Shown: positions 1 to 10,862 of the stretch, in pieces
Layout of the letters: each line of letters starts with the position of its first letter
Position numbering within the stretch: the stretch's first letter is position 1
Assembly (NCBI GenBank): GCA_034509735.1
Contig: JACGWO010000007.1
Span: 23,092,046 to 23,156,045 of the forward strand
Direction: 5' to 3'
From: Sesamum alatum
Taxonomy: Eukaryota > Streptophyta > Magnoliopsida > Lamiales > Pedaliaceae
Length of the DNA stretch: 64,000 bases
Translations under genes and position numbers: made by a program
The notes under the pieces: model-generated
Database searches by the model: none
What the model was told of the DNA's origin: nothing
The model's input: only the letters and a program-made list of their open reading frames with translations

Positions 1-667
1 CCTGCGTCCGGCACCCTTGCCTTTCGCTTTAGAGGTCGAAGCCTCCTCACTAGTACCGTTGGCGCAGATTTTTCAATCGTTGCCTTGTACTGGACCAACA
101 TTTTTATCAACTCATGAAGGTCTTTCTCAAGCCCACTCATGTTGTAGTTGACTATAAATGGGTCGAGTCAGGGGAGAAGAGACTGAAGGATCACGTCGAT
201 GTACATCTCTCTTTCGAGATCAGCTTGGAGGTCTTTGAGCTTTTCCATAAGGGATAGTATCATCACTCCATGCTCTTGTACCGACGATCCTTCTATCATC
301 TTCGCTCCAAAGAATGCCTTCATTGCAGCATATCTAACATGCCGGTCTGGGGACCGCATAGACTTGCTACAATCGAGGCATCATCGAGCCAACATCCTCC
401 AGCCTATCATACTATTTCTGCATCTCATTATCAATGGATGCCAGTATGATGCTGCAGACCTTCCAGTTGTCATCAAGCCTCTACTTGAACGTCAAACGTT
501 CTTTGGGCGATGACCTTTCCAGTAAGGTCTGAGGAAAAACCTTATCCAGAATATATGTCTGGTTCTTTGAAATCTAAAACCATCTTAAGATTTCACAGCC
601 AGGCATGGTAATACGTTCCATTAGACTTATTAGTCTCACGTATAAGGGTTAGTAGATTCTTAGACAT
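1..667 (-). pseudogene. gag fragment of copia element E
   Basis: Reading leftward from a start codon at 665-667, the minus strand gives a decayed copia Gag. It opens MSKN, as in the other copia elements of this window. It then passes through a block at 359-168 (DRHVRYAAMKAFFGAKM, SSVQEHGV, a predicted helical region, DVILQSLLP) that aligns with residues about 106-165 of element G's Gag. Stops and frameshifts separate the blocks. The bases near position 1 match the basic linker before the zinc knuckle, so the gene continues beyond the left edge. It would have encoded the nucleocapsid/capsid precursor; it cannot now. Confidence 0.85.
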
Positions 668-2449
668 CAACAGTTAAACCAAAAATATTAAGTAGATTAT
701 AACAATATTACGTTCAAGTTAAGACTTGGTCCTTTAGTCATTAACCTCTCCCACTATTTTTACGAAAGCCCATCACTCTCAAATGGGGTTTCGGGAAACC
801 ATTTCCTAGTGGGCTTAGGATCCACAAACACAATTCTCCATGCCCTGCTTTTACGATTCACATGGAAAAAGTCTCGTGGGAGGTATCTAATACCATTCTC
901 AACCGATGAGATTGCCAAGATATTCTGCCTCACCTCTTCACATGATCCCGGGGACTCCAAGCGAATTATGATACTCGATGTTAGGCCCGACCCATCAACC
1001 AAATCATACCTCAACTGTCGCTCCCCACGACTCGTGAGACAGGGAAATAGTGAGCGTACTCTTTTATTCACAACAACGGTGCAACTTTCCTCTATTCGAA
1101 ATGTCCCACGACTCGTGAGACCACACTTGGATAACGATAGCTTCCTCATGACATTGCTATGGATGGAAGGCTTGGACAGATTAAAACCATTTTGATCCAC
1201 GTCCATCATGGGCCTAATATTTTAACTTGGTCCAACCAAGTGAGAGTTTGAAATTATTGACCGAGACCTCATCACATTAATATTTTGCATGCATAAATAT
1301 CCAATAATATAAAGAATTTAAATAAATGCATTGCATGCAAGTAAATCTAGCATACCCCTGTTGAATGATCATAGGCCCAACCTATGCGACCCACTGAGCC
1401 TGTAGTGAGTCTATGGTCTGCCTAGGGTGGTCCTACACTATTACAACAAATTAACCCAATGTCAAGCCAATGGGCCTTGTATTCTATTTGTTTTGCCTTG
1501 ACGTCTCCCCTTGGGCCTCCGTCCAACGTAGGCCTCTTTTTTCTCCGTGGGCTTGCCTTATTATACATAAAATATAAAACCTCACAAAAATATTCCTAAC
1601 CACTCTCATTACAAGAGAAATTGAATACATGGGAAATAAAAAGGAAAAAGGCAAGCCTTAACATCATGAGGCGAAAGTGGGAGACAATAGTCCCAAAATA
1701 AGAGGCACGCAGACCCCACCCAAAAAGAATTTAAAAACCATCCACAGGTCAATGGGCTTCGTGATCATCCCTTGTTAATTCAATTAACAAAACACAACAT
1801 AATTACCTATCCAATATAATCATGCCCCTAACCATGTATAAAATAAATGATATCCAATATCATCCCATAACATAATTAAATGCATAAAAATACATGTCAA
1901 AAATGCAATTAAAAATGGATATTAGAAACCTCGTACAACCGATGTACACTTTTTTTTGTTTGGAAACCATTTCCAAAATAATCTTAGGCAATTTAATTTT
2001 AGGAAAAATCATTCTCAACTAAAATTAAATTAGCCATAAATTAAATATTTCAGAAAAAATATGCAGAATACCAGAAAATCAAATTTTCTGGAAAAACGGC
2101 GAAAAAACGGCTCAGTCATTCGGCTGTGCCGGCCGGCAGCACGCGCGTGCACGCGCCCAGCGCGCGGCTGCCTGCTGCCGACCGGCAGCAGCTGCTGCTA
2201 TAATTTTTTTTTTCCTGCACATAAAAAACTGAAATAAATACCCAGATTTCAGAAAATCCAATTTTCTAAAATCACTCAAATATCCATGATTAATCCCATA
2301 ATTAAACATGCAAATTTCAACAAATAATTATGAAAAATAAAAGCAATAAACACATGTCTTTAAAGCTGATCTAAACACGTTGAACAAGCTTGAACACGTA
2401 AAACATGTAACCCATAGCTACATACACCGATCCGGGCTCTGATACCATT
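668..2449 (-). other. 5' leader of copia element E, with PBS
   Basis: Untranslated leader between the PBS and gag. Reading from the LTR it holds the PBS (2432-2447), a GC-rich block (about 2103-2205), an AT-rich stretch, a block around 1340-1700 shared with the leaders of C, D, G and H, and two copies of the palindrome CACGACTCGTG (1026-1036, 1107-1117). A 149-codon frame is open at 760-1209 (minus). The same stretch is interrupted by stops in G, so I read it as non-coding leader. Confidence 0.8.
2432..2447 (-). other. primer-binding site of element E
   Basis: On the minus strand this reads TGGTATCAGAGCCCGG, complementary to the 3' end of initiator tRNA-Met. This is the usual PBS of plant copia elements. 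It sits two bases inside the LTR tip at 2450. Confidence 0.85.
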
Positions 2450-3246
2450 TGAAGGAAAGCAGATCGGCCCGGGAATGTGGCGGAAGCGCGGTGGAGATAA
2501 AAATGGGCGAAATAAAAGGAATTTAAATCGTGTTCAAGGGGTGTTCCCTTGAACGTTATCGGGCTATCGGTGTATAAACGCAAAATATAAACATATAAAA
2601 TAAACAAGCGTTCGTGGCTATGGAATAAATAAGAAACCGAGAGCATAAATGTAAATCGAAATACCTTTCTCGTTTTTGTATTTCGATCAGCTACATGCAT
2701 TGATTCCTCCCAACGTTCATTCACTCGAGGTCCCAATATAGAGACCCTGTAACGTAGTCCACACCACACCGGGAGAGATCTCATTTTTCTTGCTAGAGAA
2801 AAACGGATCTAGAGGATGAAATCAAAGAAGGGATTACACTATCAAATTAGTGTTCCTTCTTGATCTTGCTTTGTTCTTCAATTGATCCTAGATCAATGAA
2901 GCAACAAAGAGGATTTGGAGAGTAGAGAGAGAGAGTGTATAGAGAGTGTTCATCTTTTTCCTAAAAAAAGATGAATAATGAAATTTATCATTCATAGTTG
3001 TTAGTATATACTCATATATATACATAATTAATGTGATTATTGGAATGTGTCTAGGTTCATCCAAGGATGTCTAGATACATCTCAATCAATCACCTTCAAT
3101 TATTCAATCAAGCCTACCATCTTTTAAGGTATGATCAAATCATACCAAAAGGGAAGGGCTTGATTGGAGTTGATTTGTCTCTTACCAAAAGAGACAAGTC
3201 AACTAACACCTAGCATCCAACATGGCCAATTTTTGCTCCCTCCAAG
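2450..3246 (-). repeat. 5' LTR of copia E, part 1 (R/U5 side)
   Basis: Begins with the tip TGAAGGAAAGCAG next to the PBS. It is homologous to the LTRs of C and D (ccctTGAACG-type block, tctcc/ttctt-rich R region, CATCCAAGGATGTCTAGA block). At 3246 it is interrupted by element D; the rest resumes at 26482. The two pieces add to about 2.2 kb, a normal LTR length here. Confidence 0.88.
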
Positions 3247-4945
3247 TGTTAGAATAGGTGACCAGAAAGTCAATTAGATTGGCTGTTTTGGGAACTATTC
3301 GTCGATCTTTATCAAAGTAATATTATACTGACGGATAAAGTAAGTATTCATCACTAGCAAAATGTGTTTGTTGTGCTTACTACTTACATTGAATGGTGTT
3401 TCAATGTCACAACAAATGCCCACAGACTGATTGGTTAAAACCATTGAGTTGAGCTATGCATAGGTTGGCGGCTATGAAACCAACTCCTTGAGGGTCGGTC
3501 GGAAACGTTCCAAGTCGAGGACCTCAAGACTGGGCCTCGAGTGTCCCATAGAGAATTGCACTAAGTATTGAATGTACTGGGTGAGTGCCGAGTTTCATTG
3601 GTGCCAGACGTAGGTCATCTATGCAATTTTACTGGGTTAGTTGGCAACATAGTCGACTAACTGAACTGACTCGCGGGAATCGTCATATGGAAGCCTTGGA
3701 GGTTTGGTCGGTATGACTGTAATTCCCGATTTCAATAGTACAGGATTAGTCCTCGGACTTGAGGAATCATGGCAGTCGCATGCATATGAAGGTTGTATCT
3801 TGGATCTGGCTAGAGATGACCGTGTCTTTGATATGGTCATTATAAGCCTTGTCCAGTGCAGTTGGAGTATGTAGTGAGCACGGTGGATTCCAATAGAGAA
3901 TCTGTCCCCTGTCAGTATTTGACAACTATGTCTCCTATGCGCTCTGAGATGGTTTCGACTCTTTAAGTCTACGGCCATAGCGATTGGTCGAGTAGGGAAT
4001 GGTTCCCTAGGTCGATCAATAGAGTAAACGCGTCTCGAGTTTGTAGCATAGTTTCCTAGTCCAGGATGGGAACCGACACCCAATTTCATGCCCTAGACTA
4101 AGGCCGGGAGATGGTCGATGGAATTCGGAGCCTAAATGTTCACGCCAACATTCACCTAGTCTCTAGTGCCATGGACCGTTGCTAGACGTCCACCCATGGT
4201 AACAGGCATTTCTGATTAATGGTTAATCAGAAATAATTAATTAAATTGAATTTAATTAATCAATTATGTTGGACATAAGCCCAAGTCTAGCTGAGGGTGA
4301 ACCTAAAGAGTCACACAAATCACTGTGGAAGTGGTGGAATTAATTCGGAATTAATTCTGGAAGAATTGAATTAATTTAATTGGATTAAATTAATTCAAGG
4401 AGAATATAAATGATTGGATCATTTATTGCGAAAATCCATTGGATGGATGACCCAAAAATTAATTAATTGGATTAATTAATTTTGGGCTTAATACCTTTAA
4501 ATTAATTAGATTAATTTATTGAGTTTCTTTTAATTAATTGATTGGATCAATTAATTAGTGTTTGAGCTTATGTTTATTTAATTGGATTAAATAAACTTTT
4601 GGATTTCAACGTTTAAAATTAATTGGATTAATTTGAAACCGATGGATCACTTGATTTAATTGGATTAAATCAAGACCTGTCAAAACCAGTCCATGACTTG
4701 AAATCAAAGCTCAAAGGTTTGATGCAAGTTTAAGAGGAGTTGAAAGTACTCCATGTAAGCAATGATGTGGCTCCATGTAAGCAATGATGTGGCTTGCCAT
4801 GATGGCTAGGTGGTCCACATATTGTGCTAACATGGTTGGAGGTTGAGCACAAGTTGTGCATTAGTGTGTAGGTGGTTTTTGGAAACTACCTACAACTACA
4901 CAACACATGTATACACTTTTCAACTCCCTAACTTGCACTCTCTAG
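3247..4945 (+). repeat. truncated 5' LTR of element D
   Basis: Starts TGTTAGAATAGGTGACC and follows the 3' LTR at 24302 closely as far as 4945 (matching 25997). There it jumps into leader sequence. About 480 bp of the LTR 3' end, the PBS and the first part of the leader are deleted. The shared U3 core lies at about 4131-4202 (reverse sense to C). Confidence 0.87.
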
Positions 4946-6152
4946 TTAAATTGGATTTTTCTAAAATTAAATTGTGCCTTAGATTAATTTGGAAATGGTT
5001 TCCAAACAAAAAAAATAGTTTTTGGTGCATTGGATGTATGATACTTGATATCCATTTTTAATTGCATTATTAATATATATATATATATATATCTGCATAC
5101 TTTCTCCCTCCTTTTGTACTCCCCCAACTTCTGATTGGGGTTTCTTATTTAAGTTGTAATGAGTGTAGTTAGGAGTGAGGTTTTATTTATTTTTGTAATA
5201 AATTGTAAGGAAGCACTTCCATGGCGATGGAGGCCCAAGAAGAGGCCCGTTGGACGGAGCCCACGATGGAGCGTCCAAAATAATGAAGAGGTGTTACAAG
5301 GCCCATTAGAATGATAATGGGTTATAATTTTTGTAATAGTGTACGCCACCCTAGATTGACCATCGATCCACTACGGGTTCAGTGGATCACATAGGATTGG
5401 GCTTGTGATCATCCAACAGGGGCGTGCTAGGCTTATTTTTGCATGTGGTGTATGTTTTAATATTTGATGTATGATGTTTTGGGAATGCATCCTTTATATT
5501 CAATGTTAAAACTAGAGCATGCAAAACTTTCTTAATGATGAGGTCGCGGTCACTAATAAACATAACTCTCACTTGGATGGTCCAAGTAAATATTAGGCCC
5601 ATTAATGGATTAAAAAGTCAAATGGTTTGATTTAAATCCAAGCCTTCCATCCATAGCAATGTAGTGAGGAAGCTACTTTCACCCATTCGTGGTCTCACGA
5701 GTCGTGGCACGTTTGGAATGGAAGAAAGTTGCACTATTGTTATGGACAAAGGAATATGCTCCTATTTCCCTGTCTCACGAGTCGTGGGGGCGATAGTTGA
5801 GATATTCATTTGGTTGATGGGTCGGGCCTAATGCCGAGTAACATGATTCTCTTGGAGTCCTCGGGATCATGTGAAGAGGCGAGGCAAAATAACTTGGGGA
5901 TCTCATTGGATGAGAATTGTATAGGTTACCTCCCATAAAGTCTTTTTCTGTGTGAATCGTAAAAGCGGGGCATGGACAATTGCGTTTGTGGACCTCAAGC
6001 CCACTAGGAAATGGTTTCCCGGAACCCCATTTGAGAGTGATGGGCTTTCGCAGAAATAGTGGGAGGGTTTAATGACTAAAGACCAAGTCTTAACTTGGAC
6101 ATAATATTACTATAATCTACTTAATGTTTTTCTATTTACATTTTGAATGTAT
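4946..6152 (+). other. leader of element D
   Basis: Non-coding leader homologous, in opposite orientation, to the leader of E (for example the block ggaaatggtttccaaac near 4990). It carries a TA microsatellite (5072-5092) and the palindrome CACGAGTCGTG twice (5696-5706, 5776-5786). No GC-rich block remains because that end was deleted. Confidence 0.75.
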
Positions 6153-8616
6153 ATGTCTAAGAATCCACTAACGCCAATACTAGAGGCTAAAATGTTTAAT
6201 GGAACAAACTACAACGACTGGCTGCGAAATCATAAGATAGTCTTAGATTTCGAAAACCACACTTACATTCTGGATCAAGATCTTCCTCAGGCCTTGCCGG
6301 ATGGGTCAATGCCTCAAGAACGCTTGGCATTCGAGAAGATGCATGCAGAACCACCGGCAGGTCCGCAGCATTGTACTGGCCTCAATGACTAACGAGATCT
6401 AGAAGCAGTACGATAGGCTATATGATGTTGGCTCGATTATGCTTTATTTGCAAGATATCTATGCGGTCTCGGACTAGCATGTTAGATAAGTTGCAACGAA
6501 GGCATTCTTCGGAGCTAAGATGACAGAAGGGTCGTCTGTACAAGAGCATGGAGTGATGATGCTATCCCTTGTGGAGAAGCTCAAAGACCTCCAAGCTGAT
6601 CTTGAAAAAGAGACGTACATCGACGTGATCCTTCAATCTCTTTCTACCTCCTTTGACCAATTTATGTCAACTTGATAAATATGTTGGTCCGGTATGTGGC
6701 AACAATTGAAAAATCTGCACCGACGGTACTAGTGGGAGAGGCTTCGACCTCAGAAGTGAAAGGTAAGGGTGCCGGACGCTGGAAGAGGAAGAAAGCTAAG
6801 ACACCATCAACCACTGCTAGCACTTCGAGTGATCCTGTTACACCACTAGGCGGAGGTAAAGGAAAGAGGAAGAGGGTTCGACAGTCAAACTCATAGATTC
6901 CAAACGATGTGTGCATTAACTGCCGCGAAAAGGGACATTGGAAGGGGAGTGTCCCAAGCTCCTCTCTAATGAAGGTATATTTGAATTGAGTACCAACATG
7001 ATTATTGTTCTACTCTTTGGTATTGGATACCAGTTAATCATAATCTGAGAATGGTTTGCAGATGGTTATGAGTAGAAAGCCCAAACAGGTCCTAAAGCTT
7101 AGCGATAGCAGGGCCATTGCTGCACAGACTAGGGACTAGTTGGGCTTAGCATAACAGTGGTCATGGTAGGATAGAGTTTGAAAGGAAATATGTAACCTGG
7201 CATGATCGAAGTATGTTTTTATGTACTGTTGGACAGTTTTTAATTACATACGTATGATCAATAAAATTGCTTTGTTTGACAAAGAATGACTATTCTTGTG
7301 TGCTAGGTGGGATACATAATTATCCTTAAAAATTATCCCATAATTAGATTATGAGTACTCAATATCAAATGATTAAAATTGATTATCAAGATAAACTTAT
7401 GAATTTGGCATCCATAAGCTAGGATGGTTTTTCCTTTAGTTAAGGACGAGGAAGTTGGAAGATTCAAAGAGTCTAGCGATATACAATTTGAGTCGACTAG
7501 CTTACAAGTCCTCTATGAGAAGGAAAGACTATAAGGCTTCTTTATTGGACAAAGTGGGCTTGCCAAAAGTCTATCGGATTGGATCCATTTAGACATTCGT
7601 AGGTTACTAAATACACAACACCAGAAGAGGGTTCACAAGTCTAAGGACCTTGGATAAGTTCGGGGAATTAGACTTGGAGTGGTGAAGCAAGCTGATTCCA
7701 AAATTAAAACGTCTCGATTGGATCGAAGGGGCGTGTATTTAGTACGAGTTCTTGAATATCCAGATGAGAATGGAATTCTCACTCAGTGGAATTCTTCCTG
7801 TAAGGACCATGGTTGAACGGTCTCTAATAAGGGAGAAATCGAACCTTGTTAGACTTGGTTCGATCGGGGTTTCACTGGATTACCTTAAACCGTCTAAACA
7901 TGGACTTCAAAGGTTGCCAAGTTGAGAAACATGACATTTTCTAATAGTCATGATCTAGTTGCCATATAGGATATGGTTTGGGAAGCCTGCATCCTACAAA
8001 GTTCTTGAGTACATGGGATGGTCCCACATACGTCAAGAGACTAGTGGGAGACAAATTAGACTAGGTGTTTGATTTGTGCAGGTTTAATACAGAATAATGC
8101 AAACATCATTTGTAATTATATTATTCCACTGACTATATTCCCGTCCTCCTAGAATAACCAGAACACCTTAGTTACTTGAGAGGCATAGGTTTCTGGGCCT
8201 ATCCAGTCAATTGGGTTATCATCCAAAAGATACAAGGAGAAGCGATGTTGGACATCGGGTTTGGATCAACGGCTTAGAGCTATTGGATCCGTCATGAAAA
8301 ATTCAAACTGGGTTTGCAATTTTGTATAACTGGAATATTCGTTTTGATGAGTTCATACGGAGTATGACTCGATCAGTAACAGGCTTCAGGGTCAGTGGGA
8401 GGATAGTTTTGTTCTAAGTGTTTAGTGTGTGACGTCTTATTCATTTGGAATGAATTTAAGATGTTAGGAAACACTGAAACACGAGCATTGTTCATGCAAT
8501 TCTCCATGATAGAAATTGGATTCCTATATACAGGGTTAAGTTGTTCAAGACTCAGTCACGCTAGACTGATGAGAAAGCTTAAATGTTTGACATCCCCTAC
8601 GTCTTTACCTTAGGCA
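6153..8616 (+). pseudogene. gag-pol remnant of element D (5' part)
   Basis: Starts at the MSKNPL methionine and gives a recognisable copia Gag N-terminus to 6392, then decays. Later blocks: capsid region 6480-6660, basic linker 6750-6880, a zinc knuckle at 6908-6953 (CINC, GHW, with the last Cys out of frame), integrase C-terminal traces near 7960-8070 (GKPAS), and RT traces at 8310-8480 (WNIRFDE, a degraded active-site region, then MLGNT). Insertion of C at 8617 cuts the region after the RT. Many stops: no product expected. Confidence 0.8.
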
Positions 8617-8621
8617 GCATG
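8617..8621. repeat. left target-site duplication of element C
   Basis: gcatg, repeated exactly at 23639-23643. The pair brackets all four LTRs of C, so the whole 15-kb array occupies one insertion site. Confidence 0.88.
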
Positions 8622-10848
8622 TGAAGGACAAGCGGATCCGCCCGGGAGCGCGAGCGGAAGCGAGAAAAGCGAGGAAAGTGCGTAAATTTAAATCAAATTC
8701 AAAATACGCGAATCCCAAGGGGTGTACCCTTGGGTGTTCAACCGGGCGTTCGATGTAGGATGTGTAAATATTAAAACATATATTTAAACACATAGGGCAT
8801 AGATATACAAATGAAATCAATCAAAGCGTAATAAACCGTTACCTTTGATTGTTTAGCGTATGCTCCCGGCTACTAGCGTTGTTCCTTCTCCGGAATGCTC
8901 ACGAAATCCAAACGTATGGATTCTCCAAAGGTGATCCACACCACACCGGAAGAAACACACGTTCTTCTTGCTAGAAAAGAACGGGTTTCGGAAGGAATCG
9001 GTTTAAGAGAAGAACACTATGAATTAGTGTTCTCTTAAACTTACTTTGTTCTTCTTCTTGATTCAAAATCAAGTGAAGAACACAAGTGTAAGAGAGGGAG
9101 GGAGCACGAAATTTGAGAGAGAGGAGAGGATTTTTGTCTTCTCTTTTTCCTAGAAAAAGATGAATAATGAATCACTTGTGCTTGGTGTTGTATATTCAAA
9201 TATATATACATAATTAATGTGATTATTGGAATGTGTCTAGGTTCATCCAAGGATGTCTAGATTCATTCCAATCAATCACCATCAATTCTTCAATCAAGCC
9301 TACCAAAATTTATGGTATGATCAAATCATACCAAAAGGGAAGAGCTTGATTGGAGTTGATTTGTCTCTTTCCAAAAGAGACAAGTCAACATACCACCTAG
9401 CATGCAACATGGCTGATTTTGCTTCCTCCAAGGGAGCATGACGGCCATGTTTAATTAAGGAAAGAAGTCCAACTTCTTCCTATTCCAAATTAGGAATTAT
9501 TTCTCCTCTCGGGTATAATTTAACGGACCGGGTTTTATCGTAATCCAATTACGACGAACCCAATATTAAATCCAATTTAATGTCCACTTAAATTATTCCC
9601 GTTGATCTTTTAATCCAATTAAAAGATCCAACGTCTCAACATCTCAACTTTCCATATTTAATCGAGAATCCTATCTACCGATTAAATGAAAGCCCGATAC
9701 AATATCGGCCCGTCCATCCAATGGACTTTCCCTTAAGTAATCCAATTACTTATTTTATCCTTCGAGATTGACTCCAAGTCGATCTCTCAACCTCCTCGGT
9801 GATTTGTGTGTGACCCTTTAGGTTCACCCTCAGCTAGACTTGGGCCCGTGTCCCACAAGGGCCCATTACCATGGGTGGCCGTCTAGCAACGATCCATGGC
9901 ACTAGAGACTTGGTGAATTGGCGTGAACATTTAGGCGCCGATTCCATACGGGTACGATCCTTTCGTCTACCGTCTCCCGGCCTTAGTCTAGGGTATGAAA
10001 TTGGGCGTCGGTTCCCATCCTTGACTAGGCATCTATGCTTAATACTCGAGACCATGTATGCTTCATTGCGTCGACATAGGAAACCATTCCCTGTTCGACC
10101 AACCACTGTGGCCACAGCTTCAAACAGCATGAACGTGTCTCCGAGTGCATAGGAGATACCTCTGTCACATACTGACAGGGGACGGATCCTCTTCTTGGAA
10201 TCCACCGTCCTCGCTACACATTCTGACTGCACTGGACAAGACTTCTGATAATCATCTTACAGAATGATTACCTCTTGCCAGATCCAAGATACAGCCGTCC
10301 TGTGCACGCGACTGCCATGATCCCTCAAGTCTATGGATTACTCCCGTACTATCGGAACTGGGGAAAACCAATCATACCGACCAAGCCTCCTAGGCTTCCA
10401 TATGATGATCCCCGCGAGTCAGTCCAGTGGCTTGACCCCAGTCGACTAACCCATCAAGATCGTGTAGGCGTCCCACGCTTGTCGCCGATGAAACACGGCA
10501 CTCATCCAATAAACACGACTCTTGACGCAAGTCTCAATAGGACTCTCGATGCCCTGTCTCGAGGTCCTCGACTTGGAACATTTCAGACCCAACTCTTAAT
10601 CAGCTGGTTTCATGACCACCATCCAATGCGTGGCCCAACTGCACGAGTTGTTATCCATGGTCTGTGGGCTTTGTTGCGATATAAGTTAAACACCGGTTTA
10701 ACAAATGTAAGATGAGCGCAACAAAGAAGGTACCATTGGTGACGAACACTCATCGTATTCATCACATAATAATATTACATTCACATCAAGTTGTCGGATA
10801 GGTTATAAATTGCCAAACCTATTGGCTTTCTGGTCACCTATTCCAACA
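8622..10848 (-). repeat. LTR1 (3' LTR) of element C
   Basis: TG...CA-bounded 2227-bp LTR. On the plus strand it runs TGAAGGACAAGCGG to ATTCCAACA, and it abuts the PPT. It shares LTR4-type variants throughout (for example gcgaggaaagtgcgt on the left, gataatcatc on the right). The U3 core is at about 9865-9935. Open frames inside it are repeated in every alpha LTR and are not genes. Confidence 0.92.
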
Positions 10849-10862
10849 ATCTCCCACTTGAT
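10849..10862 (-). other. polypurine tract of element C
   Basis: On the minus strand ATCAAGTGGGAGAT directly precedes the LTR start TGTTGGAATAGG. This is the expected priming site for plus-strand DNA synthesis. Confidence 0.85.

Noticed and set aside
760..1209. 149-codon frame in E's leader, possibly an additional retroelement gene
   Set aside because: The homologous stretch in G is broken by several stops and D has indels; conservation looks nucleotide-level.
3637..4089. 150-codon antisense frame in D's 5' LTR (142 codons in its 3' LTR at 24716-25144)
   Set aside because: Related DNA in other groups is open only in parts and in shifted frames; probably chance in GC-balanced U3 sequence.
5072..5092. 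TA microsatellite (also 41801-41822 and 48171-48250)
   Set aside because: Simple repeats beside elements; no further structure.
9834..10715. Recurring 79-146-codon frames inside alpha LTRs (also near 17421, 20061, 22698, 52225)
   Set aside because: They recur because the LTR is repeated. They run on both strands of the same bases, and the frame is shifted by indels in gamma LTRs, so there is no sign of coding constraint.
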